Shown here: positions 31,546 to 38,670 of the stretch, piece after piece
How positions within the stretch are numbered: the first letter of the stretch is position 1
Layout: each line of letters starts with the position of its first letter
From: an uncultured Bacteroidales bacterium
GTDB lineage: Bacteria > Bacteroidota > Bacteroidia > Bacteroidales > UBA932
Length of the DNA stretch: 38,670 nt
Direction: 5' to 3'
NCBI GenBank assembly: GCA_934725015.1
Contig: CAKVAS010000024.1
Location: 1-38,670 of the forward strand
The notes under the pieces: generated by a model
Told to the model about the DNA's origin: nothing
What the model saw: the letters and a program-made list of their open reading frames with translations, nothing else
The model's database searches: none
Translations under genes and position numbers: made by a program

Positions 31546-33696
31546 TCAGCCACGGCTGACCTTGAGCACGTTGCGCAGGGCGCGTATCCGGGAAATCACC
31601 TTGTCGAGTTCGAGGTTGCTCGGGACGGCGACCTTCAGGAGGATGTCGTAGGTGCCGGCGCGGGCGTTGTCATTGACGCTGAACGAGCGCATGGAGGCGC
31701 GGAAGGAGCTGATGACATCCATGATTTCGTTCACGACCGACGGCTCGTGCGCGGCGCTCACCTTCAGAGCGACCTGGAAATTGGAGGATGACGGAGTGTC
31801 GCTCCATCGTACCTTCTGTATCCTGTAGGGGTACTGGGTCATCAGCCTCGCCGCGTTCGGGCAGGACATCCGGTGAATCTTGATTCCGTCCAGACGGCTC
31901 ACGAAGCCGAAGACGTCGTCTCCGAAGACCGGATTGCAGCACTTCGACATCTTGTAGTCAAGTCCGCGCACGTTCTTCGCGTCAATCACCAGAATGTCGT
32001 CGCCGCCCTTCCCCGAGGACTGCTGCTCGACGGAGGCCTTCTGGGCCTTGCCCTCCGGAATCTTCGGAGCCTCTCCCCCGGCCAGAATGAAGTCGCGGAT
32101 GTCGAACACGTCTATCTCCTCCTTGCCCACGGCCGCGTAGAAGGAGTTAAGGGTCTTCTTCTGGTATTTCTTCATCAGCGCGGCAAGCATCTCGTCGCTC
32201 AGCTCTATCTTCCAGTTCTTCAGCCTCCTCGCGAGCATCTCCTTGCCCTCGGAGGCCTGTTCAAACTCGACCTCGGCCAGTTTCTGCTTGATTTTCGCCT
32301 TGGCCTTGGAGCTGACGACAAAGTTGAGCCAGTCGCCGGACGGCTTCTGGTTCTTGCTGCTGATGATTTCCACGATGTCTCCGGTCTTGAGACGCTCACG
32401 GATAGGCACGGCCTTGCCGTTCACCTTTCCGCCCGAGCACTTGACGCCGAGGTTTGTGTGGATGTCGAAGGCGAAGTCCAGCACAGTCGCCCCCGCAGGC
32501 AGCTTGCGCAGTTCTCCGGTAGGCGTAAACACGAAGATTTCCCCGCTCGGAGGTGTCGGGAGGTCATCCTCGTAGAACTCGGAGGTGTCGGCGTGGTGCT
32601 CGAGGATGTTCCGCACGGACTTCAGCCACTTGTCCAGCGTGGCCTCATGGCTTATGCCCTTGTAGGACCAGTGGGAGGCAAGCCCGTTCTCGGCCGTCTC
32701 GTCCATACGCGCGGTCCTTATCTGCACCTCGATGTAGGCCCCGTCCTTGTTCTTGACTGTGATGTGCAGCGACTCGTAGCCGTTCGGCTTGGGATTCGAC
32801 AGCCAGTCCCTCAGGCGGTTCTGGTCCTGTTCGTACTCCTCGGTCACATAGCCGAACACCTGCCAACACAGGTCGCGTTCAAGCTTTCGGTCAGGCTCGC
32901 AGTCTATGATGAAGCGGATTGCGAACACGTCATACACGCCCTCGAAAGGCACGCCCTGCTTGCGCATCTTATTGTAAATCGACCATGCGGTCTTCGTCCT
33001 GATTTTCAGCTTATAGTGGATGCCCTCGTCGGAAAGCTTCTGCTTGAGCGGCTCGATGAACTGGCTCGTGAGCCTCTGGCGGTCCTTTTCGGTGGCCTTG
33101 AGCTTGTTGGTGATGGCACGGTACTGCTCCGGGTCGGCATAGCGGAAATAGATGTCCTCCATCTCGCTCTTCATGTTGTAGAGCCCGAGCTGGTGCGCGA
33201 GCGGGATGTAGAGCATGAGGGTTTCTAGAGTCTTGCGTTCCCTTGAAGACTTGGGGAATATGTCGAGGGACCTCATTATTTCGAGGCGGTCGGCAAGCTT
33301 TATGACGGTGACGCGCGGGTCGCGGGAATATGAGACGATGAGCCGCTTGTAGTTCTCGGCCTCAAGCTTCGTGTCCTTCGGCTTTATGGAAGCAATCTTG
33401 TCCAGACCGTCAACCATAGCGAGAACATCCGCCGGGAAGCCCCTGAGCGGCTCCGCCTCCGGGCTGAACCTGTGCGACTCATGAAGGAACACGGCCGCCA
33501 CGCATTCGGCGGGGAGTCCGATTTCGTCGCTGACAATCCTGGCGACATTGACCGGATGCTCAATGAACGGATGCCCGTTCCCCCGGGTCTGCCCGGCAAG
33601 GCTGGTCTCCGCAATGTCCCACGCCCGTGCAATCAGGGCGCGTCCTTCCTCGGAATATTTTCCGAACAACTCGTTAACCTTCGCTGTATCAATCAT
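31546..33696 (-). CDS. relA: RSH-family (p)ppGpp synthetase with degenerate hydrolase domain (RelA-like)
   Basis: A 716-aa long RSH protein. The N-terminal HD domain retains HPFIEHPVNVARIV but the catalytic HDxxED motif reads LHESHRF (71-77) and the NMRTL-type segment reads KLADRLEIMRSL, so hydrolysis of (p)ppGpp is probably lost. The synthetase domain (about 230-345) is intact in appearance: RTKTAWSIYNKM, YDVFAIRFII, NPKPNGYESLHITV and YIEVQIRTARM. A TGS domain (about 386-448), a Cys-containing SKCCNPVFGDD region and a C-terminal ACT domain follow and would sense stalled ribosomes. It would therefore work as a RelA-type synthetase with a separate hydrolase elsewhere. A 451-codon ORF on the opposite strand is its shadow. 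Confidence 0.93.
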   Translation of the reverse strand: MIDTAKVNELFGKYSEEGRALIARAWDIAETSLAGQTRGNGHPFIEHPVNVARIVSDEIGLPAECVAAVFLHESHRFSPEAEPLRGFPADVLAMVDGLDKIASIKPKDTKLEAENYKRLIVSYSRDPRVTVIKLADRLEIMRSLDIFPKSSRERKTLETLMLYIPLAHQLGLYNMKSEMEDIYFRYADPEQYRAITNKLKATEKDRQRLTSQFIEPLKQKLSDEGIHYKLKIRTKTAWSIYNKMRKQGVPFEGVYDVFAIRFIIDCEPDRKLERDLCWQVFGYVTEEYEQDQNRLRDWLSNPKPNGYESLHITVKNKDGAYIEVQIRTARMDETAENGLASHWSYKGISHEATLDKWLKSVRNILEHHADTSEFYEDDLPTPPSGEIFVFTPTGELRKLPAGATVLDFAFDIHTNLGVKCSGGKVNGKAVPIRERLKTGDIVEIISSKNQKPSGDWLNFVVSSKAKAKIKQKLAEVEFEQASEGKEMLARRLKNWKIELSDEMLAALMKKYQKKTLNSFYAAVGKEEIDVFDIRDFILAGGEAPKIPEGKAQKASVEQQSSGKGGDDILVIDAKNVRGLDYKMSKCCNPVFGDDVFGFVSRLDGIKIHRMSCPNAARLMTQYPYRIQKVRWSDTPSSSNFQVALKVSAAHEPSVVNEIMDVISSFRASMRSFSVNDNARAGTYDILLKVAVPSNLELDKVISRIRALRNVLKVSRG

Positions 33697-33934
33697 AAAG
33701 CCTATATCTCTAATTATGACTGTTGACGACTAAAATCTCCCCCCCCAAAAAAAACGCTTGTCCATTTTGAGATGGATTTTGAAGGCAGATTCTTCTGTTT
33801 TGAGAAGAAGTTTAGTCGCCCTAAACGATGAACAAAACGGGAGAATATGCCCCAAAAGACGCTCAAATACAAACAAAAAAGATGCCCAGACAACTGGACA
33901 TCTTACTTTCATCCGTACCGATGAGGAAGATACT
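33697..33934. other. intergenic stretch between rpmH and relA
   Basis: No gene is visible. The stretch includes a run of eight C followed by eight A (about 33738-33753), and the rpmH terminator at 33875-33904. No clear relA promoter was found; no TAnnTTTG box is seen on the minus strand upstream of 33696. Confidence 0.6.
33875..33904 (-). terminator. terminator of rpmH
   Basis: Read on the minus strand, AAGATGTCCAG pairs with CTGGGCATCTT around TTGT, with one T-G wobble, and is followed by TTTTTTG. It lies 31 bases downstream of the rpmH stop. Confidence 0.88.
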
Positions 33935-34087
33935 CTAGAACCTGTCCTCAGATGATACTGTCAATTTCTTACGTCCGTGACGGCGGCGGGATGCAAGAAC
34001 CCTGCGTCCGTTCGGTGTGGACATACGCTCGCGGAAGCCGTGCTTGTTGCGGCGCTTGCGCTCTGATGGTTGAAATGTTCTCTTCAT
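33935..34087 (-). CDS. rpmH: 50S ribosomal protein L34
   Basis: A 50-aa ribosomal protein of the large subunit, too short for the usual ORF size cut-off. It starts MKRTFQPSERKRRNKHGF, the universal L34 signature, continues with RMSTPNGRRVLASRRRHGRK and ends SSEDRF. The stop is TAG at 33935-33937. It has its own canonical promoter and terminator, so it is monocistronic here. In many bacteria rpmH lies by dnaA and rnpA; here rsmG lies directly upstream instead. Confidence 0.97.
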   Translation of the reverse strand: MKRTFQPSERKRRNKHGFRERMSTPNGRRVLASRRRHGRKKLTVSSEDRF

Positions 34088-34155
34088 GTTATCTATTTTT
34101 TATATTTTCTTGATGTTTCGCACGCTTCGGAATGCAGTTTTCACAAAACGGACTG

Positions 34156-34187
34156 CAAAGGTAGTCTTTTTTGCTCAATCCGCCAAA
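34156..34187 (-). promoter_or_regulatory. Promoter of rpmH
   Basis: On the minus strand TTTG (plus 34184-34187) and TACCTTTG (plus 34156-34163) are separated by 20 bases, an exact fit to the Bacteroidetes promoter pattern, about 70 bases before the rpmH start. Confidence 0.87.
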
Positions 34188-34274
34188 GTTTTTTGCTGTT
34201 TTTGCCAAACATTTTTGCCGCGGCATTTCTGAAACAGTTTATTTTCTTCTTGTTTCTTTACGGCCCGGACAGAT

Positions 34275-35039
34275 TCACCTCCGGACGTCGATGACCATCT
34301 TTTCCGCGAAGAACTCCCCGTGAAGAGCCGACGAGACAGGCCATACCCCAACGGAGCCCTTAGGAAGCCGGAACCGCCCCATCGCCCGCGCGATTTCCTC
34401 CACGAGGTCCCCGCCCTTGAGGTAGAGGATGTCCCTGCGCCACTTTCCCTTCACCCACGGGAGGAAGTTCTCCAGCGAGGTCACGGCACGCGAGACGACA
34501 TAGTCATAAATCCCCGGCAAGGTTTCCGCCCTGACATTCACAGTCTCGACATTATCCAGCGCGAGAGCTGCGGCCACCTCCCTCGCCACGGTCACCTTTT
34601 TCCCGATTGAGTCGCACAGCGTGAACCGCACGAGCGGGAAAAGCGTCGCCAGCGGAATGCCCGGAAATCCCCCGCCGCAGCCCAGATCCAGCACGGAGAC
34701 ACTTCCTGCTGCCGGCTCTTCCGAGACCGCTCCGTCGGCCACTCCGTCAGCAGTACCTACGGGCGGCTTCCCCAAAGCATCCTCACAAAGCAGCGGCGCC
34801 CCACCCCATGAGCGCAACACCTCCGGACGCTGATATTTCAGATACAGCGCAATCCCGAGCGAATGCAGCACATGATGCTCGTAAAGGCAGTCGATGTCCT
34901 TGCGCGACACCACATTTATCTTCGAGTTCCATTCCCTGTAAAGCCCCTCCATCGCCTCGAAGCGCTCCAGCTGCGCATCCGTAACTCCCGGAAACTCGGC
35001 GGTCAATATATCCCTAAATTCAGAAAAATCCATATTCAT
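34275..35039 (-). CDS. rsmG: 16S rRNA (guanine-527-N7)-methyltransferase
   Basis: A 254-aa SAM-dependent methyltransferase that modifies G527 of 16S rRNA. The family blocks are LYREWNSKINVVSRKDIDCL, HHVLHSLGIA, the SAM-binding VLDLGCGGGFPGIPLA and VVSRAVTSLENFLPWV. Between HSLGIALYLKYQ and the SAM motif there is a run of about 40 residues (about 73-112) that is rich in Gly, Ala, Asp and Glu with repeated TADGVADGA; most RsmG proteins have only about ten residues there. A second ATG two codons downstream is an alternative start. It lies 62 bases after the ECF sigma gene and probably belongs to the polA unit. Confidence 0.93.
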   Translation of the reverse strand: MNMDFSEFRDILTAEFPGVTDAQLERFEAMEGLYREWNSKINVVSRKDIDCLYEHHVLHSLGIALYLKYQRPEVLRSWGGAPLLCEDALGKPPVGTADGVADGAVSEEPAAGSVSVLDLGCGGGFPGIPLATLFPLVRFTLCDSIGKKVTVAREVAAALALDNVETVNVRAETLPGIYDYVVSRAVTSLENFLPWVKGKWRRDILYLKGGDLVEEIARAMGRFRLPKGSVGVWPVSSALHGEFFAEKMVIDVRR

Positions 35040-35101
35040 ATCAATTTATCAGCATTTGCTCTCATTCCGAAGGCGCCCACGCGCAGCCCTCCCCATTTTT
35101 C

Positions 35102-35704
35102 CTACAGTGCCTCGTCACTCATTTCCATCATCTTCATCAGCTTGCTGCGGGCGCGGTGAATCTTGGTCTTGACGGTGTTCAGGGGCATTCCGAGGGCGTC
35201 GGCGATTTCCTGATAGCCGTAGTTGTCAATGAGGAACATCTTGGCCACCGCCTTGTAGTCGCCCTCAAGCAGTTCAATGACCGTCAGCCACTTGTCATAT
35301 TCCTCCCGGTTGATGACGCTGTCCTCCGGAGAAGTCGCCTCGGAAGGAATGTCAAGCGAGGTGTCCGAACCGTAGGCGATGGTCTGCACCGGCATATTCT
35401 CAGCCTTCCTCTGACGGCGGTTCAGATGGTCGAAGGCGGTGTTCTGCCCGATGCGGAACAGCCATGTCGAGAACATATATGCGTCGTTGTAGAGTTCAAT
35501 CCTGCTGAAAGCCTTCTGAAAGGTCTCGATGCAGATGTCCTCGACATCCTCCCGGTTGGAGATGAAGCGCGAGACATGAGCGCTGAGGGCCGCATGATAG
35601 CGCTGGTAGAGAATCACGAACGCCATCTGGTCCTGCGCCTTCGCGAGCGCGACGAGTTCCGGGTCGCTCAGGTCAGTGAGCTTCGAGCCAGTTCTTTCCT
35701 TCAT
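35102..35704 (-). CDS. ECF-type RNA polymerase sigma factor
   Basis: A 200-aa sigma-70 family factor with two core regions. Region 2 spans about 10-85 (LSDPELVALAKAQDQMAF, DICIETFQKAFSRI, STWLFRIGQNTAFDHLNRR) and region 4 about 130-190 (YQEIADALGMPLNTVKTKIHRARSKLMK), a helix-turn-helix that reads the -33 element. The linker between them is longer than typical and Ser/Asp/Pro-rich. No anti-sigma gene is adjacent. The ATG at 35704 lies inside the end of polA (32-base overlap); an in-frame ATG at 35713 is also possible. The next Met would delete the start of region 2, so the overlap is real. Confidence 0.92.
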   Translation of the reverse strand: MKERTGSKLTDLSDPELVALAKAQDQMAFVILYQRYHAALSAHVSRFISNREDVEDICIETFQKAFSRIELYNDAYMFSTWLFRIGQNTAFDHLNRRQRKAENMPVQTIAYGSDTSLDIPSEATSPEDSVINREEYDKWLTVIELLEGDYKAVAKMFLIDNYGYQEIADALGMPLNTVKTKIHRARSKLMKMMEMSDEAL

Positions 35705-38402
35705 TGCAATCAACTGTTAGCGGTACAGACAATTTGGTCACGTTCTCCATCTCCTCGACCACAAGACGCTTCAGCGCCTTGACCTCCTCCGGCACGGCGT
35801 CAAAGAGAAGTTCGTCATGAATCTGGAGCACCATGCGGCTCCGTAGCCCTTCCCTGCTCATGCGGCGATCTACATTTATCATCGCAATCTTTATTATGTC
35901 GGCTGCGGTGCCCTGAATCGGGGCGTTCACGGCGTTCCTTTCGGCTAGGGCGCGGACCGTGGCGTTGTGCGAATTGATGTCGGGGATATACCTCCGTCGG
36001 CCGAAAATGGTCTCGACATATCCGTTCTCACGGGCCGAGGCGAGAGTGTCCTCGATGAAATATGAAATCGAAGGGAAATGCCTGAAATAGTCGTCGATTA
36101 TCTGCTTCGCCTCACCTCGGGCTATGCGGAGGCGCTGCGCGAGACCGAAGGCGGAGATTCCGTACATGATGCCGAAATTCGCGGTCTTGGCTATGCGCCG
36201 CTGCTCCGGGGTGACCTCCCCTATCGGAACGCCGAAAATCTTCGATGCGGTCATGGCATGGATGTCCTCCCCTGCCCGGAATGCCTCGATGAGGTTGGAG
36301 TCGCAGCTCAGGTGCGCCATAATCCTCAGTTCAATCTGGGAATAGTCGGCAGAGACGATGAGCCCGTCGGGACGCGACGGCACGAAGGCCTTGCGGATTT
36401 CCTTGCCGCGCTCGCTGCGGACCGGGATGTTCTGTAGGTTTGGCCTGGAGGAACTCAGGCGGCCGGTCGAGGTGAGGGCCTGGTTGAATGTCGTGTGAAT
36501 CTTTCCGGTAACGGGGTTCACAAGGGAATAGAACGGCTCGATGTAGGTCGAGAGAAGCTTGCGCACCGCACGGTATTCGAGGATGTCCCCCACGACCTTG
36601 TGCTTGTCGAGCAGTCCGACGAGCGTGTCCTCGTCCGTAGGGTACTCATAGCGCACGTCCTTCTTCGCCCTGATTTTCGGATTCAGCTTCAGCTTCTCGA
36701 ACAGCAGCACGCCTATCTGCTTGGGAGACAGGATGTTCAGCGTAGGCTCATCCACGTCCGCCCTTATGCGGTCCTGAATCTGCGAGAGCTCCGCCGAGAG
36801 AGAATCGGAGTAGCGGCGCAGCTGGTTCAGATCGACCCTCACGCCCTCTGTCTCCATCTTCGCGAGCACCCTTATCAGCGGTTCCTCAATTTCATCGTAA
36901 AGCTTCGACAACCCGAGAGAATCCATATTCCTATGCACCCTAAGTCCGAGCGCAAGGCTTATCGCCGCTTCCCGCGACCGGTCATTCCCCGAAGAGGGCG
37001 AAGCCTCGTCAAAAAGCGAAAGCTCCGTCTTCTTTTCCTCGCCTGCGGAATCGCCTTCAAGGTTGACTCCGAGCACGGTGCGTGACAGGACGTCAATCTT
37101 ATGGGTCTTTTCGGGATTTATCAGGTAGTCCATCAGCTCTATGTCGAGCAGCCTTCCGTTCATCTCGACTCCAAGGCCGCGCAGCCATTTCCAACATTCC
37201 TTCATGCCGTAGCCGGTCTTCGCGACATCTTCGCTCTCAAGCAGTTCCCTGAAGTCTTCAGGACTGCCGGCCGCGACCATAATTCCCCCGCAGGAGTTTC
37301 CCCGAGCGCCGTCGCCGGAATTTGTCCGAGCGCCGTCGCCGCGACAGTCATCCCCCGGGCCTCCGGCGGAAACAAGCATCGAGTCCCCGTCTTTAAGCAC
37401 TGAGACCACCCCCGATGCTTTCCCGGCCGCGACGACGGAGGCGACGCCGCATTTTTCAAACTCGAATGCCGTTCCCGCCGCTCCCCCGCCGTCATAATCC
37501 GACGGAGCCTCGCCAAGCCAGCGCTTCAGGGAGCCGAACTCATAGAAGTCGAAAAGCTCGAAGACGCGCTTACCGTAATGCCTGTCAAGAGTCATGTCGG
37601 CAGTCGGATAGGCGCTCATGTCTATGTCCGTCTTGATTGTCACGAGGAAGCGGCTCAGCTCTATGTGGTCGCGGGCGGCCTCGAAAAGAGCCCTCTGCTT
37701 AGGGGTCAGCTTGTCCAGATTGTCATAAATACCCTGCACGGTGCCGTAGAGGCCCAGCAGCTTCTTCGCGCCGACTTCCCCCACGCCCTTCACGCCGGGA
37801 ACATTGTCGGAGGAGTCCCCGCAGATTGTCAGATAGTCAATCACCTGCACAGGCTCGTGCACGCCGTATTTCTCACAGATTTTCGCCTTGTCGAGAAGCT
37901 CGCTGTCCGAACCGGCCTTCCCCGGTCTGAGCTGGAGGACATGGTCGGTGACAAGCTGTCCGTAGTCCTTGTCGGGAGTCACCATATAGACAGTGAAGCC
38001 CTCCCCCTCAGCCTTTTTGGACATGGAGCCTATGACGTCGTCCGCCTCGTATTTAGGAATCATCAGCACGGGTATGTTCAGCGCCCGGCAAATATCGCAG
38101 AGCGGCTCCAGGGAGTCAATCACCTGCTGCGGAGTCGCGCTGCGCGTTCCCTTGTAGTCCGGATAGGCGTCGTGCCTGAACGTCCCTCCCGGCGGGTCGA
38201 ACGAGACAGCGAGATGAGTAGGGCGCTCCTTTTCCATGAGTTCAAAGAGATATTTCGTGAACCCGAAAAGAATCGAAGTGTCCGTTCCCTTTGAATTTAT
38301 CATCGGATGCGAAAGCAGCGCATAGTACATCTTGAACACAAGCGCGTGTCCATCAATAAGATAGAGTCGTTTTTCCCCTGTTGCCATATTCAATGGTTTC
38401 AT
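35673..38402 (-). CDS. polA: DNA polymerase I, apparently without proofreading
   Basis: A 909-aa polymerase for Okazaki fragment processing and repair. The 5' nuclease domain shows YLIDGHALVFKMYYAL, KYEADDVIG, TPDKDYGQLV and GDSSDNVPGVKGVG. The polymerase domain has motif A DYSQIELRIMAHL, motif B RRIAKTANFGIMYGIS and motif C QIHDELLFD. The central domain lacks the DTE, NxxxD and YxxxD exonuclease motifs: the expected second block reads TGYGMKECWKWL and the third SREAAISLALG. It also holds a Gly/Asp/Ala/Ser-rich insert with a repeated DNA sequence. ATG at 38402 is used; ATG at 38387 is equally possible. Its promoter box lies at 38456-38463. Confidence 0.95.
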   Translation of the reverse strand: MKPLNMATGEKRLYLIDGHALVFKMYYALLSHPMINSKGTDTSILFGFTKYLFELMEKERPTHLAVSFDPPGGTFRHDAYPDYKGTRSATPQQVIDSLEPLCDICRALNIPVLMIPKYEADDVIGSMSKKAEGEGFTVYMVTPDKDYGQLVTDHVLQLRPGKAGSDSELLDKAKICEKYGVHEPVQVIDYLTICGDSSDNVPGVKGVGEVGAKKLLGLYGTVQGIYDNLDKLTPKQRALFEAARDHIELSRFLVTIKTDIDMSAYPTADMTLDRHYGKRVFELFDFYEFGSLKRWLGEAPSDYDGGGAAGTAFEFEKCGVASVVAAGKASGVVSVLKDGDSMLVSAGGPGDDCRGDGARTNSGDGARGNSCGGIMVAAGSPEDFRELLESEDVAKTGYGMKECWKWLRGLGVEMNGRLLDIELMDYLINPEKTHKIDVLSRTVLGVNLEGDSAGEEKKTELSLFDEASPSSGNDRSREAAISLALGLRVHRNMDSLGLSKLYDEIEEPLIRVLAKMETEGVRVDLNQLRRYSDSLSAELSQIQDRIRADVDEPTLNILSPKQIGVLLFEKLKLNPKIRAKKDVRYEYPTDEDTLVGLLDKHKVVGDILEYRAVRKLLSTYIEPFYSLVNPVTGKIHTTFNQALTSTGRLSSSRPNLQNIPVRSERGKEIRKAFVPSRPDGLIVSADYSQIELRIMAHLSCDSNLIEAFRAGEDIHAMTASKIFGVPIGEVTPEQRRIAKTANFGIMYGISAFGLAQRLRIARGEAKQIIDDYFRHFPSISYFIEDTLASARENGYVETIFGRRRYIPDINSHNATVRALAERNAVNAPIQGTAADIIKIAMINVDRRMSREGLRSRMVLQIHDELLFDAVPEEVKALKRLVVEEMENVTKLSVPLTVDCNEGKNWLEAH
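37302..37341. repeat. 16-bp direct repeat, 24-bp period, inside polA
   Basis: CCGAGCGCCGTCGCCG occurs at 37302-37317 and 37326-37341. The 24-base period equals eight codons, so slippage would change the protein by eight residues without a frameshift. It encodes part of the low-complexity insert of the dead exonuclease domain. Confidence 0.85.
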
Positions 38403-38455
38403 ATTTCCGTCTCCGCCAATCCGCCGCAGTCGGCCGAGAGCCGTCGTTTGAAACC

Positions 38456-38463
38456 CAAAGGTA
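38456..38463 (-). promoter_or_regulatory. -7 box of polA
   Basis: On the minus strand these bases read TACCTTTG, a perfect TAnnTTTG match, 53 bases before the ATG at 38402. It also argues against the farther in-frame start at 38468, which lies upstream of the predicted transcript start. Confidence 0.65.
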
Positions 38464-38496
38464 CGCAAAGTTTCACGATTTTGAGCATATTTTTCG

Positions 38497-38504
38497 TAAC
38501 TTTG
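38497..38504 (+). promoter_or_regulatory. possible -7 box for an rRNA or other transcript to the right
   Basis: TAACTTTG fits TAnnTTTG and points out of the window, divergent from polA. No -33 TTTG at the usual distance is seen. Confidence 0.4.
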
Positions 38505-38650
38505 AAATCTTTACGCACCGATTCGCACTCCTCGGAATGCGGAGGTTCGGATTTCACGGGTATAACAGAGGATTTCATGGGTATATATAAAATACAATAG
38601 TTCGTTAAAAAATAGCCAAGCCTAAGCGGCTCTGGCAGTAAATAAAATAA

Positions 38651-38660
38651 GTTCTTTGAA
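38651..38660 (+). promoter_or_regulatory. boxA-like antitermination site, possible rRNA leader
   Basis: GTTCTTTGAA resembles the boxA-like sequence found in the leader of Bacteroidetes 16S rRNA operons. The window ends 10 bases later, so no rRNA can be seen. Confidence 0.35.
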
Positions 38661-38670
38661 AATTTTGTCA

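Noticed and set aside
31873..33228. Long plus-strand ORF of 451 codons
   Set aside because: It lies fully antisense to the RSH gene, is Leu/Val/His/Asp-rich as expected for a shadow in GC-rich DNA, and has no recognisable domain.
33738..33753. C8/A8 run upstream of relA as a phase-variable switch
   Set aside because: It is not inside a reading frame or a recognisable promoter, so no effect can be argued.
37578..38294. Plus-strand ORF of 238 codons opposite polA
   Set aside because: It is antisense to the conserved 5' nuclease domain and shows no protein-family features.

Overview
The window looks like a chromosomal segment of a Bacteroidales-type Bacteroidetes bacterium. The support is: -7 boxes of the form TAnnTTTG with a -33 TTTG about 20 bases upstream (tRNA-Phe, rpmH, ppa, rbfA); A-rich leaders rather than strong Shine-Dalgarno sites; a cell-surface lipoprotein with fimbrillin-like, Fn3 and BACON modules; a DUF4143 ATPase; and tandem copies of an intergenic repeat with a TGTCATTTCGAGCGGAGT core. 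The genus cannot be fixed from this sequence alone.

Region 1 (1-8104) is a six-gene type III CRISPR-Cas effector operon, AT-richer than what follows. It encodes an HD-less Cas10 with an intact GGDD cyclase motif, a single Cas7, a Csx10/Cas5-like protein with a helical tail, a fused Cas7-Cas7, a small TIGR04423-like protein, and a large TIGR03986-like Cas7 that carries TPR-like repeats at its C-terminus. It resembles III-D relatives but no standalone Cas11, Cas6, adaptation gene, CARF effector or CRISPR array is present. A 10-bp tandem repeat (phased T5 tracts) lies just upstream at the window edge. A strong terminator closes the operon.

Region 2 (8201-17521) is mostly housekeeping: apt and a divergent pmbA/tldE-like gene, slyD with a Cys-only metal tail, a repeat array, a glycosyltransferase, trkA, grpE-dnaJ, a GNAT-like hypothetical gene and a ZIP metal transporter. 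Region 3 (17621-22252) holds tRNA-Phe, an AT-richer DUF4143 ATPase, a modular surface lipoprotein with a small upstream peptide gene, and a 640-base non-coding stretch with two hairpins and a C9 tract.

Region 4 (22253-30373) is rich in glycan genes: a Caps_synth-like transferase, rbfA, an FtsX/LolE-like permease, then a tight operon ppa-licD-cytidylyltransferase-SDR-GT2-glf. The set suggests synthesis and transfer of a CDP-activated polyol or phospho-substituent and of galactofuranose onto a surface glycan, with pyrophosphatase pulling the nucleotidyl transfer forward.

Region 5 (30389-38670) runs on the minus strand: polA, an ECF sigma gene starting inside polA, rsmG, rpmH, an RSH (p)ppGpp enzyme with a degenerate hydrolase domain, and a GT2. 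PolA lacks recognisable 3'-5' exonuclease motifs. Several otherwise conserved proteins carry low-complexity inserts. The last bases contain a boxA-like GTTCTTTGAA that may precede an rRNA operon outside the window.
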